From Pseudomonas sp. RIT623 (GTDB lineage: Bacteria > Pseudomonadota > Gammaproteobacteria > Pseudomonadales > Pseudomonadaceae): DNA of 64,000 nucleotides. Location: contig NZ_SOZA01000009.1 of NCBI RefSeq assembly GCF_004519305.1, forward strand, positions 1-64,000, read 5' to 3'. Shown piece after piece: positions 51,232 to 57,880 of this stretch. The position numbers were made by a program, and so were the translations under genes. The notes below the pieces were generated by a model that saw nothing but the letters and a program-made list of their open reading frames with translations, did no database searches and was not told the origin of the DNA. Positions within the stretch are counted from its first letter, which is position 1, and each line of letters begins with the position of its first letter.

Positions 51232-51267
51232 GGCCCGCTGCGCCTCCGGCGCCGCGGGTCCTTTTTT
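51232..51267 (+). terminator. terminator of the bkd operon
   Basis: GGCCCGCTGCGCC and GGCGCCGCGGGTCC form an imperfect GC-rich stem with a TCC loop, followed by six T; 20 bases after the lpdV stop. Confidence 0.8.
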
Positions 51268-51280
51268 ATCATCGTCCAGC

Positions 51281-51371
51281 GCGTCGCCAGCAAGGCTGGG
51301 TCCTACGCTGAGATATGCCACAAACATTGTAGGAGCCGGCCTTGCCGGCGAACACCGGCATAGCCGGTGCC
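51281..51371. repeat. REP pair
   Basis: GCGTCGCCAGCAAGGCTGGG-TCCTAC (inverted unit) and TGTAGGAGCCGGCCTTGCCG-GCGAACACCGGCATAGCCGG, two REP units in opposite orientation between the convergent lpdV and diguanylate cyclase genes. Confidence 0.75.
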
Positions 51372-51381
51372 ATTCATAGTG

Positions 51382-52380
51382 TCACTCAGCCATGGCGTTC
51401 TTGCCATCGGCCTTGGCCCGGTACAACGCCTGGTCGGCGCGTTCGAGCAAGCGCGCGGCGTCGTCGCCTTCCTGCCATTGCACCACGCCATAGCTCATGG
51501 TCAGCTGGCAATCATCAATCGCCACCATCGGCCCCATCGCCTGGCGAATAGCCACGGCCAGCGCACGGGCCTCGTCAAGACCGCCACCCGGCAGCACCAC
51601 CGCGAACTCATCCCCGCCCCACCGGGCCAGCAGGTCCTGAGGCCGCAGACAGGTGCGGATGCGCTCGGTTACCTCGATCAACGCAGCATCGCCCCGGGCA
51701 TGACCATGGCGATCATTGATCGGCTTGAAGTCATCCAGGTCCATGGCGATCAACGCCAGCGGCTCACGGAAGCGGGCGGCGCGCTCGCATTCGCGCTGCA
51801 GGGTCTTTTCCAGGCAATAGCGGTTGGCGGTGCGGGTCAGCGCATCGCGTTCGGCTAGTTCACGGTTCTCGTCCAACTGCCGCTGCAATTGCTGGTTGAC
51901 CCACGACAGCTCGCGGGTGCGTTCGGCGACCTGGGTCTCCAGCGACTGGTTGCGTTGCTCCAGGCCCGCCACCAGGCGCTTGCCAGCATCGATATTGCGG
52001 TGCGCGCCCAGCATTCGGGCCACCGAACCATCGGCGTTACGGGCAATGATGTGGCCGCTGTCCTCGATCCACAGGTAGCTGCCATCCTGGCAGCGGCAGC
52101 GGTATTCGATGCGGTAACGCTCGTTACGCTGGTTGATGTAGGCCTCGAAGTGCGCCATCACCCGTGGATAATCCTGCGGGTGGATCACGCTTTCCCAGCT
52201 CAGCACCGAGTTGGCCATGGAGTGGCTGGCGTAACCCAGCATCGCGTACCAGCCCGGGTTACGGTAGACATAACCGCTGTTGGCATCCCAGTCCCAGATA
52301 CCATCGCTGATCAGGTCGAACAGGGTGTGCAGTTGCTGCTCGGTAAAGCCCGCCGGAACCGGATGGGGTGGCTGACTCAT
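51382..52380 (-). CDS. PAS-GGDEF diguanylate cyclase
   Basis: A 332-residue soluble protein: N-terminal PAS domain of the PAS_3 type (about 15-132), a coil (135-172) and a GGDEF domain with GGDEF at 255-259 and an intact inhibitory I-site RPQD at 246-249, so active synthesis of c-di-GMP with feedback control is expected. No EAL domain. AAGGAG lies 7 bases before the ATG. Single-gene unit. Its signal is unknown; the PAS could hold heme, flavin or another ligand. Confidence 0.9.
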   Translation of the reverse strand: MSQPPHPVPAGFTEQQLHTLFDLISDGIWDWDANSGYVYRNPGWYAMLGYASHSMANSVLSWESVIHPQDYPRVMAHFEAYINQRNERYRIEYRCRCQDGSYLWIEDSGHIIARNADGSVARMLGAHRNIDAGKRLVAGLEQRNQSLETQVAERTRELSWVNQQLQRQLDENRELAERDALTRTANRYCLEKTLQRECERAARFREPLALIAMDLDDFKPINDRHGHARGDAALIEVTERIRTCLRPQDLLARWGGDEFAVVLPGGGLDEARALAVAIRQAMGPMVAIDDCQLTMSYGVVQWQEGDDAARLLERADQALYRAKADGKNAMAE

Positions 52381-52600
52381 GGACGCTCTCCTTGGTATCC
52401 AGCAACTGCGCCCCGATTACGGTGCTGCCGATATTCATGACAATTGCCGCAGGCGGCAAGCCTGCGCCTCTTGCAGGCAAGCATATGCCGAGCGCATAGC
52501 GCCAGGAATAGCCCGAAGGGGCTATTTCACGACAGATTACGCCCTGGCACAGCTTTTGCCCCTTTCGCCGGGTCCTACGCAGCAGTCCATGGAGGAAACC

Positions 52601-53161
52601 ATGCTTATCGGCGCAACCGGCCTGAATTGGCAAACCGTGCAACAACCCCAACACAACGGCAACGAACCAGTGACCAACCCCGCCCCTGGGTTCCCGGCCA
52701 TCACCGCGACCGGCAAGGCCCAGACGCAGCAGCACAGCCAAGGCGGCACATCGCAACAGCACGCCGAGGATAATCGCAAGGAGGCCTTTGCCAAGATGCG
52801 GGTCTCGCTGGACAACCCGCAGACCGACACGGCCTCGCAAACTCGCGCAGGCAAGCAGAAGGCATCCGACGCCGCGCAGGAATTTCACGACTACATGGCC
52901 AAGTCACCGGCGCAGAAGATCAAGGAAAAGATGCTTCAGGAGTTGGGTCTGACGCCGGAGGAATACGATGCGCTGCCACCTGAGCGGAAAATGCGCATCG
53001 ACGAGAAGATCGCCCGGCGCGTCCAGGAAGAAGCCGAATTGAAGACCCAAGCCAAGATCGAACAGGAACAGCATCGCGTGCAGGCTGCCAACCTGGTGGG
53101 TGACGAGCCAGAGAAAGCCACTGTTCAGGACATCGAGCAGCGATATTCCGCCAACCTTTGA
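52601..53161 (+). CDS. conserved-looking protein of unknown function
   Basis: A 186-residue hydrophilic protein without signal peptide or membrane segment. Residues 1-90 are Gln/Thr/Asn-rich and likely disordered (NWQTVQQPQHNGNEPVTN); residues 95-155 form a charged helical domain (SPAQKIKEKMLQELGLTPEE, then PPERKMRIDEKIARRVQEE) of a type I have seen in uncharacterised proteobacterial proteins. GGAGG lies 5 bases before the ATG at 52601. Function unknown. Confidence 0.75.
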   Translation: MLIGATGLNWQTVQQPQHNGNEPVTNPAPGFPAITATGKAQTQQHSQGGTSQQHAEDNRKEAFAKMRVSLDNPQTDTASQTRAGKQKASDAAQEFHDYMAKSPAQKIKEKMLQELGLTPEEYDALPPERKMRIDEKIARRVQEEAELKTQAKIEQEQHRVQAANLVGDEPEKATVQDIEQRYSANL

Positions 53162-53200
53162 GCATTGACGGCGCGATTGCACTGGGAGGGGAAATGAGAA

Positions 53201-53277
53201 TGGCGTCCCAGGCAGGATTTGAACCTGCAACCTTCCCCTTAGGAGGGGGATGCTCTATCCAATTGAGCTACTGAGAC
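53201..53277 (-). tRNA. tRNA-Arg (anticodon CCT)
   Basis: 77-base cloverleaf with encoded CCA. Acceptor GTCTCAG/CTGGGAC (one G-T pair), D arm GCTC/GAGC, anticodon stem TCCCC/GGGGA with loop CTCCTAA giving anticodon CCT, T arm GCAGG-TTCAAAT-CCTGC. Reads the rare AGG codon. tRNA-Arg(CCT) genes are frequent integration sites for mobile elements in pseudomonads, but no integrase lies beside it here. Confidence 0.97.
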
Positions 53278-53350
53278 ATGCAAGCCGCCAGCGAAGGCTG
53301 TACGACGCAACGGCAAGCATGTTAACCAGCATGCCGCCGTTTGTCATGCC

Positions 53351-53974
53351 TCAATCGGGCAAATTGCATGTCGGTTTTTTCACCTGGCTCGAGCGGATTA
53401 CCCCCTGCTCGCCCAGCAAGCAGAGCAAGGCGCGCAACGCTTGTGCCAATGTAGCCGAATTGTCGAGCACATGGACGTCGGCATCATAGGCTTGCAGGCT
53501 GGTATTGCGGGCCAGTCGCTGCTCGATGTCCTGCAGGCTTTCTCGCCCCCTGGCCAGCAAACGCTCGCGCAAGGCCCCTGGCGATACCGCCAGGCCCACC
53601 GCCAGCAGGTCGGGATACCGGCGCCGGGCGGCGGCCAAGTGACCACGAGAACCGTTTATCAGCACCGACTTGCCGGCATCAAGCCAACTGTCGATCTGTA
53701 TAGGAATGCCATAGCACAAGCCATTGGCCTGCCAATCCAGGGCGAACGCCCCGGCTTCGCGCATGGCCTGGAACTGCGCCTCGCTCACACCGTGGGCGTC
53801 TTCGCCCTTGGCCTCGGCCGAGCGGGTGATGACCCTGCGGGCCACTTCCACCCCATACGCGCGCAATGGCTCACGCGCCGCGTCTATCAGGGAATCTTTT
53901 CCCGAGCCAGACGGTCCTATGAGCAATATCACACGCGCCCTTGAGATCGCCCCACTGCTTGCGTCATATTGCAT
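53351..53974 (-). CDS. phnN: ribose 1,5-bisphosphate phosphokinase PhnN
   Basis: A 207-residue P-loop kinase that converts ribose 1,5-bisphosphate to PRPP, as in phosphonate breakdown. Walker A GPSGSGKDS (about 20-28), lid region RRVITRSAEAKGEDAHGVSEAQF and INGSRGHLAAARRRYP fit PhnN. It is isolated here; phosphonate C-P lyase genes are not in the window, so it may serve general PRPP supply. The ATG at 53974 is used; the ribosome site is weak and a TTG at 54007 is possible. Confidence 0.85.
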   Translation of the reverse strand: MQYDASSGAISRARVILLIGPSGSGKDSLIDAAREPLRAYGVEVARRVITRSAEAKGEDAHGVSEAQFQAMREAGAFALDWQANGLCYGIPIQIDSWLDAGKSVLINGSRGHLAAARRRYPDLLAVGLAVSPGALRERLLARGRESLQDIEQRLARNTSLQAYDADVHVLDNSATLAQALRALLCLLGEQGVIRSSQVKKPTCNLPD

Positions 53975-54092
53975 AGCCACTATGCTCAATGTGAAGGAAA
54001 CCAGCAAATTGTAAGCTTTTCCCTTGGATTTTGTTGCCTTTTACCAGATTTTGACGACAAACGTCTGACACTACCGAACACGGATGTATGTG

Positions 54093-54121
54093 AAACTTTT
54101 CAAACCAGTGCTCATTTCTGA
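54093..54121 (+). promoter_or_regulatory. possible AlgU (sigma-22) promoter of amrZ
   Basis: AAACTTT, 17 bases, TCTGA resembles the AlgU consensus GAACTT-N16/17-TCTGA. amrZ is AlgU-dependent in P. aeruginosa. The leader to the ATG would be about 190 bases. The rest of the 346-base gap 53975-54320 shows no other gene. Confidence 0.45.
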
Positions 54122-54131
54122 TAATTGGTAC

Positions 54132-54143
54132 TGGCAAAAAGCC
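54132..54143 (+). promoter_or_regulatory. possible AmrZ operator
   Basis: TGGCAAAAAGCC resembles the AmrZ site core GGCAAAACGCC known from P. aeruginosa. It lies just downstream of the proposed -10 box and would fit autorepression. Confidence 0.4.
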
Positions 54144-54320
54144 TTTATCCGGCTCACTATTTGTCACAGAATTGACGCCAAGGAAACGGCGACCATGAGG
54201 CAAGATGAACATCCAAAATCACATCACGGTTGAACATTTTGTCGTCGCCGCGGTCGTACTTCCACCGTGCGGCCAATTTGAGAACCGCTTCCCCTGAACC
54301 AGAACAACCGGTCAATTTAT

Positions 54321-54647
54321 ATGCGCCCAATGAAACAGGCTATCTATTCGAGCCGCACCGCTGACAAGTTCGTCGTTCGCCTGCCAGACGGGATGCGTGA
54401 GCGCATTGCCGAGGTAGCGCGCAACCATCACCGCAGCATGAACTCCGAGATCATCGCACGCCTGGAACAGAGCCTTATCCAGGAAGGTGCGCTGGGCGAC
54501 GAGCTGAGCATGCGCCTGGACAGCCCAGAGCTCAGCCTGCATGAACGCGAGCTGCTGCAGCGCTTCCGTCAACTGTCTCACCGCCAGCAGAATGCCCTGG
54601 TCGCCCTCATCGCTCACGATGTGGAAATGGCGGCCGACGCCTCCTGA
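54321..54647 (+). CDS. amrZ: ribbon-helix-helix regulator AmrZ (AlgZ)
   Basis: AmrZ is a global regulator of alginate, motility, c-di-GMP and matrix genes in Pseudomonas; it represses fleQ in P. aeruginosa. The 108-residue protein has a flexible N-terminus, the ribbon-helix-helix DNA-binding domain ([19 protein letters not shown], contacting residues Lys16, Val18, Arg20 by alignment to the known protein) and the C-terminal tetramer domain ([18 protein letters not shown]). Only two residues shorter at the N-terminus than the P. aeruginosa protein. Followed by a strong terminator. Confidence 0.95.
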   Translation: MRPMKQAIYSSRTADKFVVRLPDGMRERIAEVARNHHRSMNSEIIARLEQSLIQEGALGDELSMRLDSPELSLHERELLQRFRQLSHRQQNALVALIAHDVEMAADAS

Positions 54648-54671
54648 CTCAGGCACGCAACAGTCGCACAC

Positions 54672-54699
54672 AAAAAAGCCAGCGCAAGCTGGCTTTTTT
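54672..54699 (+). terminator. terminator of amrZ
   Basis: AAAAAAGCCAGC pairs with GCTGGCTTTTTT over a GCAA tetraloop, 24 bases after the stop. Confidence 0.93.
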
Positions 54700-54744
54700 G
54701 CATCTGGTGATTGCGGGGTTCACGGCGGGGTAACGCACGCTCTT

Positions 54745-54861
54745 TGTAGGAGCGGCCTTGTGTCGCGAAAGGGCCGCGCAGCGGCCCCAGCGATCTTTGC
54801 GTCAACGCTGAAATCCCGGGGCCGCCTTGCGGCCCTTTCGCGACACAAGGCCGCTCCTACA
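54745..54861. repeat. large REP palindrome overlapping the mgtE stop codon
   Basis: Two perfectly complementary 33-base arms (54745-54777, 54829-54861), built of TGTAGGAGCGGCC-TTGTGTCGCG-AAAGGGCCGC, around a 51-base centre. Same family as 12326-12433. The TAG of the right arm (minus strand) is the stop codon of mgtE. Confidence 0.92.
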
Positions 54862-56299
54862 ACAGGAACAGCGTAGCCAGGCCGAGGAAGATAAAGAATC
54901 CGCCACTGTCGGTCACGGCGGTGATCATCACGCTCGAGCCCATGGCCGGATCGCGCCCCAGGCGCGTCAGGGTCATCGGGATCAACACCCCCATCAAGGC
55001 GGCGAGCAGTAGGTTCAAGGTCATCGCCGCGGTCATCACCAGGCCCAATGACCAACTGCCATACAACCAGAACGCCACGACGCCAATCACCCCACCCCAG
55101 ATCAGGCCATTGAGCAGCGAAACCGCCAGCTCCTTGCGCATCAGGCGACTGGTATTGCCCGGCGATACTTGGTCCAGGGCCATGGCACGGACGATCATGG
55201 TGATGGTCTGGTTACCCGAATTGCCACCGATGCCCGCCACGATCGGCATCAGCGCGGCAAGGGCGACCAACTTTTCGATGGAGCCTTCGAACAGGCCGAT
55301 TACCCGCGACGCCACGAAGGCGGTGATCAGGTTGATGGCCAGCCAGGCCCAACGGTTGCGCAGCGATCGCCAGACCGAGGCGAAGATATCTTCCTCTTCG
55401 CGCAGACCAGCCATGTTGAGCACTTCGCTTTCGCTCTCCTCACGAATCAGGTCGACCATCTCGTCGATGGTCAAACGGCCGATGAGGCGGTCGCTCTTGT
55501 CCACCACTGGCGCGGAAACCAGGTCGTAACGCTCGAACGCCTGGGCGGCATCGTAGGCATCTTCCTCGGGATGGAAAGTCACCGGGTCATTGGCCATGAC
55601 CTCCGCGACTTTCTTGTCCGGGTCGTTGACCAGCAACCGCTTGATCGGCAGCACGCCCTTGAGCTTGCCATCGTAGTCGACCACGAACAGCTTGTCGGTA
55701 TGCCCCGGCAACTCCTTGAGTCGACGCAGGTAGCGCAACACCACTTCGAGGCTGACGTCCTCACGGATGGTCACCATCTCGAAGTCCATCAGTGCACCGA
55801 CCTGCTCCTCGTCATAGCTCAGGGCCGAACGCACGCGCTCGCGCTGCTGCGCATCGAGGCTTTCCATCAGCTCATGAACAACGTCGCGCGGCAGCTCCGG
55901 CGCCAGGTCGGCGAGTTCGTCGGCGTCCATTTCCTTGGCGGCGGCCAGCAACTCGTGATCGTCCATGTCGGCGATCAGGGTCTGGCGAACGGCGTCGGAA
56001 ACTTCGAGCAGAATGTCGCCATCACGATCCGAGCGCACCAACTGCCAGACCGTCAGGCGATCGTCCAGTGGCAGGGCTTCGAGGATGTAGGCAATGTCGG
56101 CAGGGTGCAGATCATCGAGCTTGCGCTGCAGCTCGACCAGGTTCTGGCGGTGGACGAGGTTTTCCACCAGGTCATGATGATGACCTTCCTGACGGTGCGT
56201 CAGGTCTTCGACCACGCGCTGGCGCTGCAGCAGTTCGATCACCTGGGCCAGGCGATCCTGCAGGCTGTCTTGAGTTTTCTTTACTTCGATTTCGGTCAT
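54857..56299 (-). CDS. mgtE: magnesium transporter MgtE
   Basis: MgtE is a Mg2+ channel gated by cytoplasmic Mg2+. The 480-residue protein has the N-domain (LHPADIAYILEALPLDDRL), two CBS domains (about 135-255; KVAEVMANDPVTFHPEEDAYDAA) and five C-terminal membrane helices with the pore stretch GIGGNSGNQTITMIVRAMA. The ATG at 56299 has GGAG at 7 bases. The protein ends LATLFLL, with the stop supplied by the REP element. Confidence 0.95.
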   Translation of the reverse strand: MTEIEVKKTQDSLQDRLAQVIELLQRQRVVEDLTHRQEGHHHDLVENLVHRQNLVELQRKLDDLHPADIAYILEALPLDDRLTVWQLVRSDRDGDILLEVSDAVRQTLIADMDDHELLAAAKEMDADELADLAPELPRDVVHELMESLDAQQRERVRSALSYDEEQVGALMDFEMVTIREDVSLEVVLRYLRRLKELPGHTDKLFVVDYDGKLKGVLPIKRLLVNDPDKKVAEVMANDPVTFHPEEDAYDAAQAFERYDLVSAPVVDKSDRLIGRLTIDEMVDLIREESESEVLNMAGLREEEDIFASVWRSLRNRWAWLAINLITAFVASRVIGLFEGSIEKLVALAALMPIVAGIGGNSGNQTITMIVRAMALDQVSPGNTSRLMRKELAVSLLNGLIWGGVIGVVAFWLYGSWSLGLVMTAAMTLNLLLAALMGVLIPMTLTRLGRDPAMGSSVMITAVTDSGGFFIFLGLATLFLL

Positions 56300-56602
56300 A
56301 GGCGAACTCCACTCCCAGCAGCGGAGCACGCCGGGAGAATCAATCGGTCAGATCTTGCGGTATGAAGCGTGTTAGCGAGTAACTACTGGGTAAGTCCATG
56401 GTGGGATTCCACAAGCCCCGGCGGGGCTGACGGGCGCAATCATACACTGTGCAAGCTGTCGGATCGCTTAAATTTTTGGCCAGAACAATCGTTTGCGCGA
56501 TAAAGCTATGACAACGCTCGAAGCCATCAGTGCGACGGTGGGTCGGGCGGAAAAAGCACATCGCTTTCAGGGCCCCGAACAATTCGCGACTGACCTCGAC
56601 CT

Positions 56603-56688
56603 GTAGGAGCCAGCCTTGCTGGCGAACCAGGCGACACGATGGCTGGGCACCGGCTGCGCCGGTGTTCGCCGGCAAGGCCGGCTCCTAC
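56603..56688. repeat. REP pair between mgtE and the tRNA cluster
   Basis: TGTAGGAGCCAGCCTTGCTG-GCGAAC and the inverted CACCGGCTGCGCCGGTG-TTCGCCGGCAAGGCCGGCTCCTAC. It sits in the 491-base gap 56300-56790, in which I see no gene; the rest holds the mgtE leader and the tRNA terminator. Confidence 0.8.
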
Positions 56689-56754
56689 GCAGATCGCGAG
56701 ACCTACTGAAAAGCGTAGATGCACATCAGCGACAATTCAGTGCGCCAGAAAAAC

Positions 56755-56782
56755 AAAAAGCCCGCTCAAATGAGCGGGCTTC
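56755..56782 (-). terminator. terminator of the tRNA operon
   Basis: Minus strand AGCCCGCTCA/TGAGCGGGCT stem with a small AT loop, followed by TTTTTG, 8 bases after the last tRNA. Confidence 0.9.
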
Positions 56783-56790
56783 TTGATGTA

Positions 56791-56867
56791 TGGCGGACTC
56801 AGCAGGATTCGAACCTGCGACCGCTCGGTTCGTAGCCGAGTACTCTATCCAGCTGAGCTATGAGTCC
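56791..56867 (-). tRNA. tRNA-Arg (anticodon ACG), copy 4 in transcription order
   Basis: 77 bases including CCA; acceptor GGACTCA/TGAGTCC, anticodon loop CTACGAA giving ACG, T stem GCAGG/CCTGC (variant A). ACG is read as ICG after deamination and decodes CGU/CGC/CGA. Confidence 0.98.
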
Positions 56868-56939
56868 GTGGTTGGTAGTTTTAGGCCAGATTACCACTGG
56901 CTTGTTGAAGCGTCTTTGCAAGCAGAGCCACTTCAAAAG

Positions 56940-57016
56940 TGGCGGACTCAGGAGGATTCGAACCTCCGACCGCTCGGTTCGTAGCCGAGTACTCTATCCA
57001 GCTGAGCTATGAGTCC
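56940..57016 (-). tRNA. tRNA-Arg (anticodon ACG), copy 3
   Basis: Identical to its neighbours except for the T stem GGAGG/CCTCC (variant B), a compensated swap of base pair 50:64. 72-base spacer on each side. Confidence 0.98.
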
Positions 57017-57088
57017 GTGGTTGGTAGTTTTAGGCCAGGTTACCACTGGCTTGTTGAAGTGCCCTTGCAAGCAAAACCACTTCAAAAG

Positions 57089-57165
57089 TGGCGGACTCAG
57101 CAGGATTCGAACCTGCGACCGCTCGGTTCGTAGCCGAGTACTCTATCCAGCTGAGCTATGAGTCC
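57089..57165 (-). tRNA. tRNA-Arg (anticodon ACG), copy 2
   Basis: Variant A T stem GCAGG/CCTGC, otherwise the same 77-base gene with encoded CCA. Confidence 0.98.
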
Positions 57166-57235
57166 GTGGGGTAGTTTTAGACCAGGTTACCACTGGTTGA
57201 TTGAAGCAGCCTTGCAGGCAAAGCCACTTCAAAAG

Positions 57236-57312
57236 TGGCGGACTCAGGAGGATTCGAACCTCCGACCGCTCGGTTCGTAGCCGAGTACTCTATCCAGCTG
57301 AGCTATGAGTCC
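57236..57312 (-). tRNA. tRNA-Arg (anticodon ACG), copy 1
   Basis: Variant B T stem GGAGG/CCTCC. First tRNA-Arg after tRNA-Ser in the operon, separated from the next by a 70-base spacer. Confidence 0.98.
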
Positions 57313-57360
57313 GTGTCTTGCTGTGCCATTCAGATCGCTTGAAGCGCTCTAGGCAAATAA

Positions 57361-57451
57361 TGGCGGTGAAGGGGGGATTCGAACCCCCGATACCCTTATG
57401 AGGTATACTCCCTTAGCAGGGGAGCGCCTTCGGCCACTCGGCCACCTCACC
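57361..57451 (-). tRNA. tRNA-Ser (anticodon GCT)
   Basis: 91-base class II tRNA with long variable arm (TATACCTCATAAGGGTAT), anticodon stem CTCCC/GGGAG with loop CTGCTAA giving GCT (codons AGC/AGU), acceptor GGTGAGG pairing with CCTTCACC, and encoded CCA. First gene of the tRNA operon; the equivalent of E. coli serV beside argVYZQ. Confidence 0.98.
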
Positions 57452-57465
57452 GCAACACGAGGCGA

Positions 57466-57494
57466 ATATTAAACACACCCTTCCTCGTTTGCAA
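57466..57494 (-). promoter_or_regulatory. stable-RNA promoter of the tRNA operon
   Basis: Minus strand TTGCAA, 17-base spacer, TAATAT, then TCGCC as a GC-rich discriminator. Upstream (57498-57523) lies an A/T palindrome TTTTTTTGAA/TTCAAAAAAA that could be an UP element for the alpha subunit of RNA polymerase or a csrA transcript end. Confidence 0.6.
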
Positions 57495-57523
57495 CCCTTT
57501 TTTTGAAAAAAACTTCAAAAAAA

Positions 57524-57712
57524 TTAAAGGCTTGGCTCCTCGTCCTTCTCTTTCTTGATCCGCAGGTAGATTTCCTCGCGGTGAACGGCCACTTCTTTAG
57601 GCGCGCTCACGCCAATACGCACCTGGTTGCCTTTGACACCCAGGACCGTCACAGTGATCTCACCGTCACCAATGATCAGGCTCTCGGCGCACCGACGAGT
57701 CAGAATCAGCAT
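57524..57712 (-). CDS. csrA: RNA-binding regulator CsrA/RsmA
   Basis: CsrA/RsmA is a 62-residue homodimer that blocks translation by binding AnGGA hairpins in mRNA leaders; in Pseudomonas it is antagonised by the RsmX/Y/Z RNAs under GacA. The start [12 protein letters not shown] and [21 protein letters not shown] are canonical, with the RNA-contacting Leu4, Arg6/Arg7 and Arg44 region intact. The ATG at 57712 has GAGGAG 8 bases upstream; upstream in-frame codons are leader. Sits between lysC and the tRNA operon. Confidence 0.97.
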   Translation of the reverse strand: MLILTRRCAESLIIGDGEITVTVLGVKGNQVRIGVSAPKEVAVHREEIYLRIKKEKDEEPSL

Positions 57713-57846
57713 AGTTTTCTCCTCACATGAATCTTCAGGGACAACAGTCTTTAAAAGCAGGGCCTGGCCGGGGACGACGGCCTGGGCCCAGGTCAACCCG
57801 CCAATGGCGCCTGGACAGGGACACCATCAGCGGCCAGAAACACGAA

Positions 57847-57867
57847 GGGCGCGGCAAGCCGCGCCCC
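57847..57867 (-). terminator. possible terminator of lysC
   Basis: Minus strand AGGGGCGCGGC-TT-GCCGCGCCC stem (9 bp, 2-base loop), then TTCGTGTTT, 14 bases past the lysC stop. The T run is broken, so strength is uncertain. Confidence 0.6.
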
Positions 57868-57880
57868 TCCAGGCAGCGTG

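Noticed and set aside
53201..54320. Mobile element at tRNA-Arg(CCT)
   Set aside because: No integrase, transposase or repeated tRNA end is visible; only the possibility of an empty site is kept as a finding.
56791..57312. CRISPR-like array of 77-base repeats with 70-72-base spacers
   Set aside because: The repeats fold as complete tRNA-Arg genes with CCA ends, and the spacers are alike; no cas genes are present.
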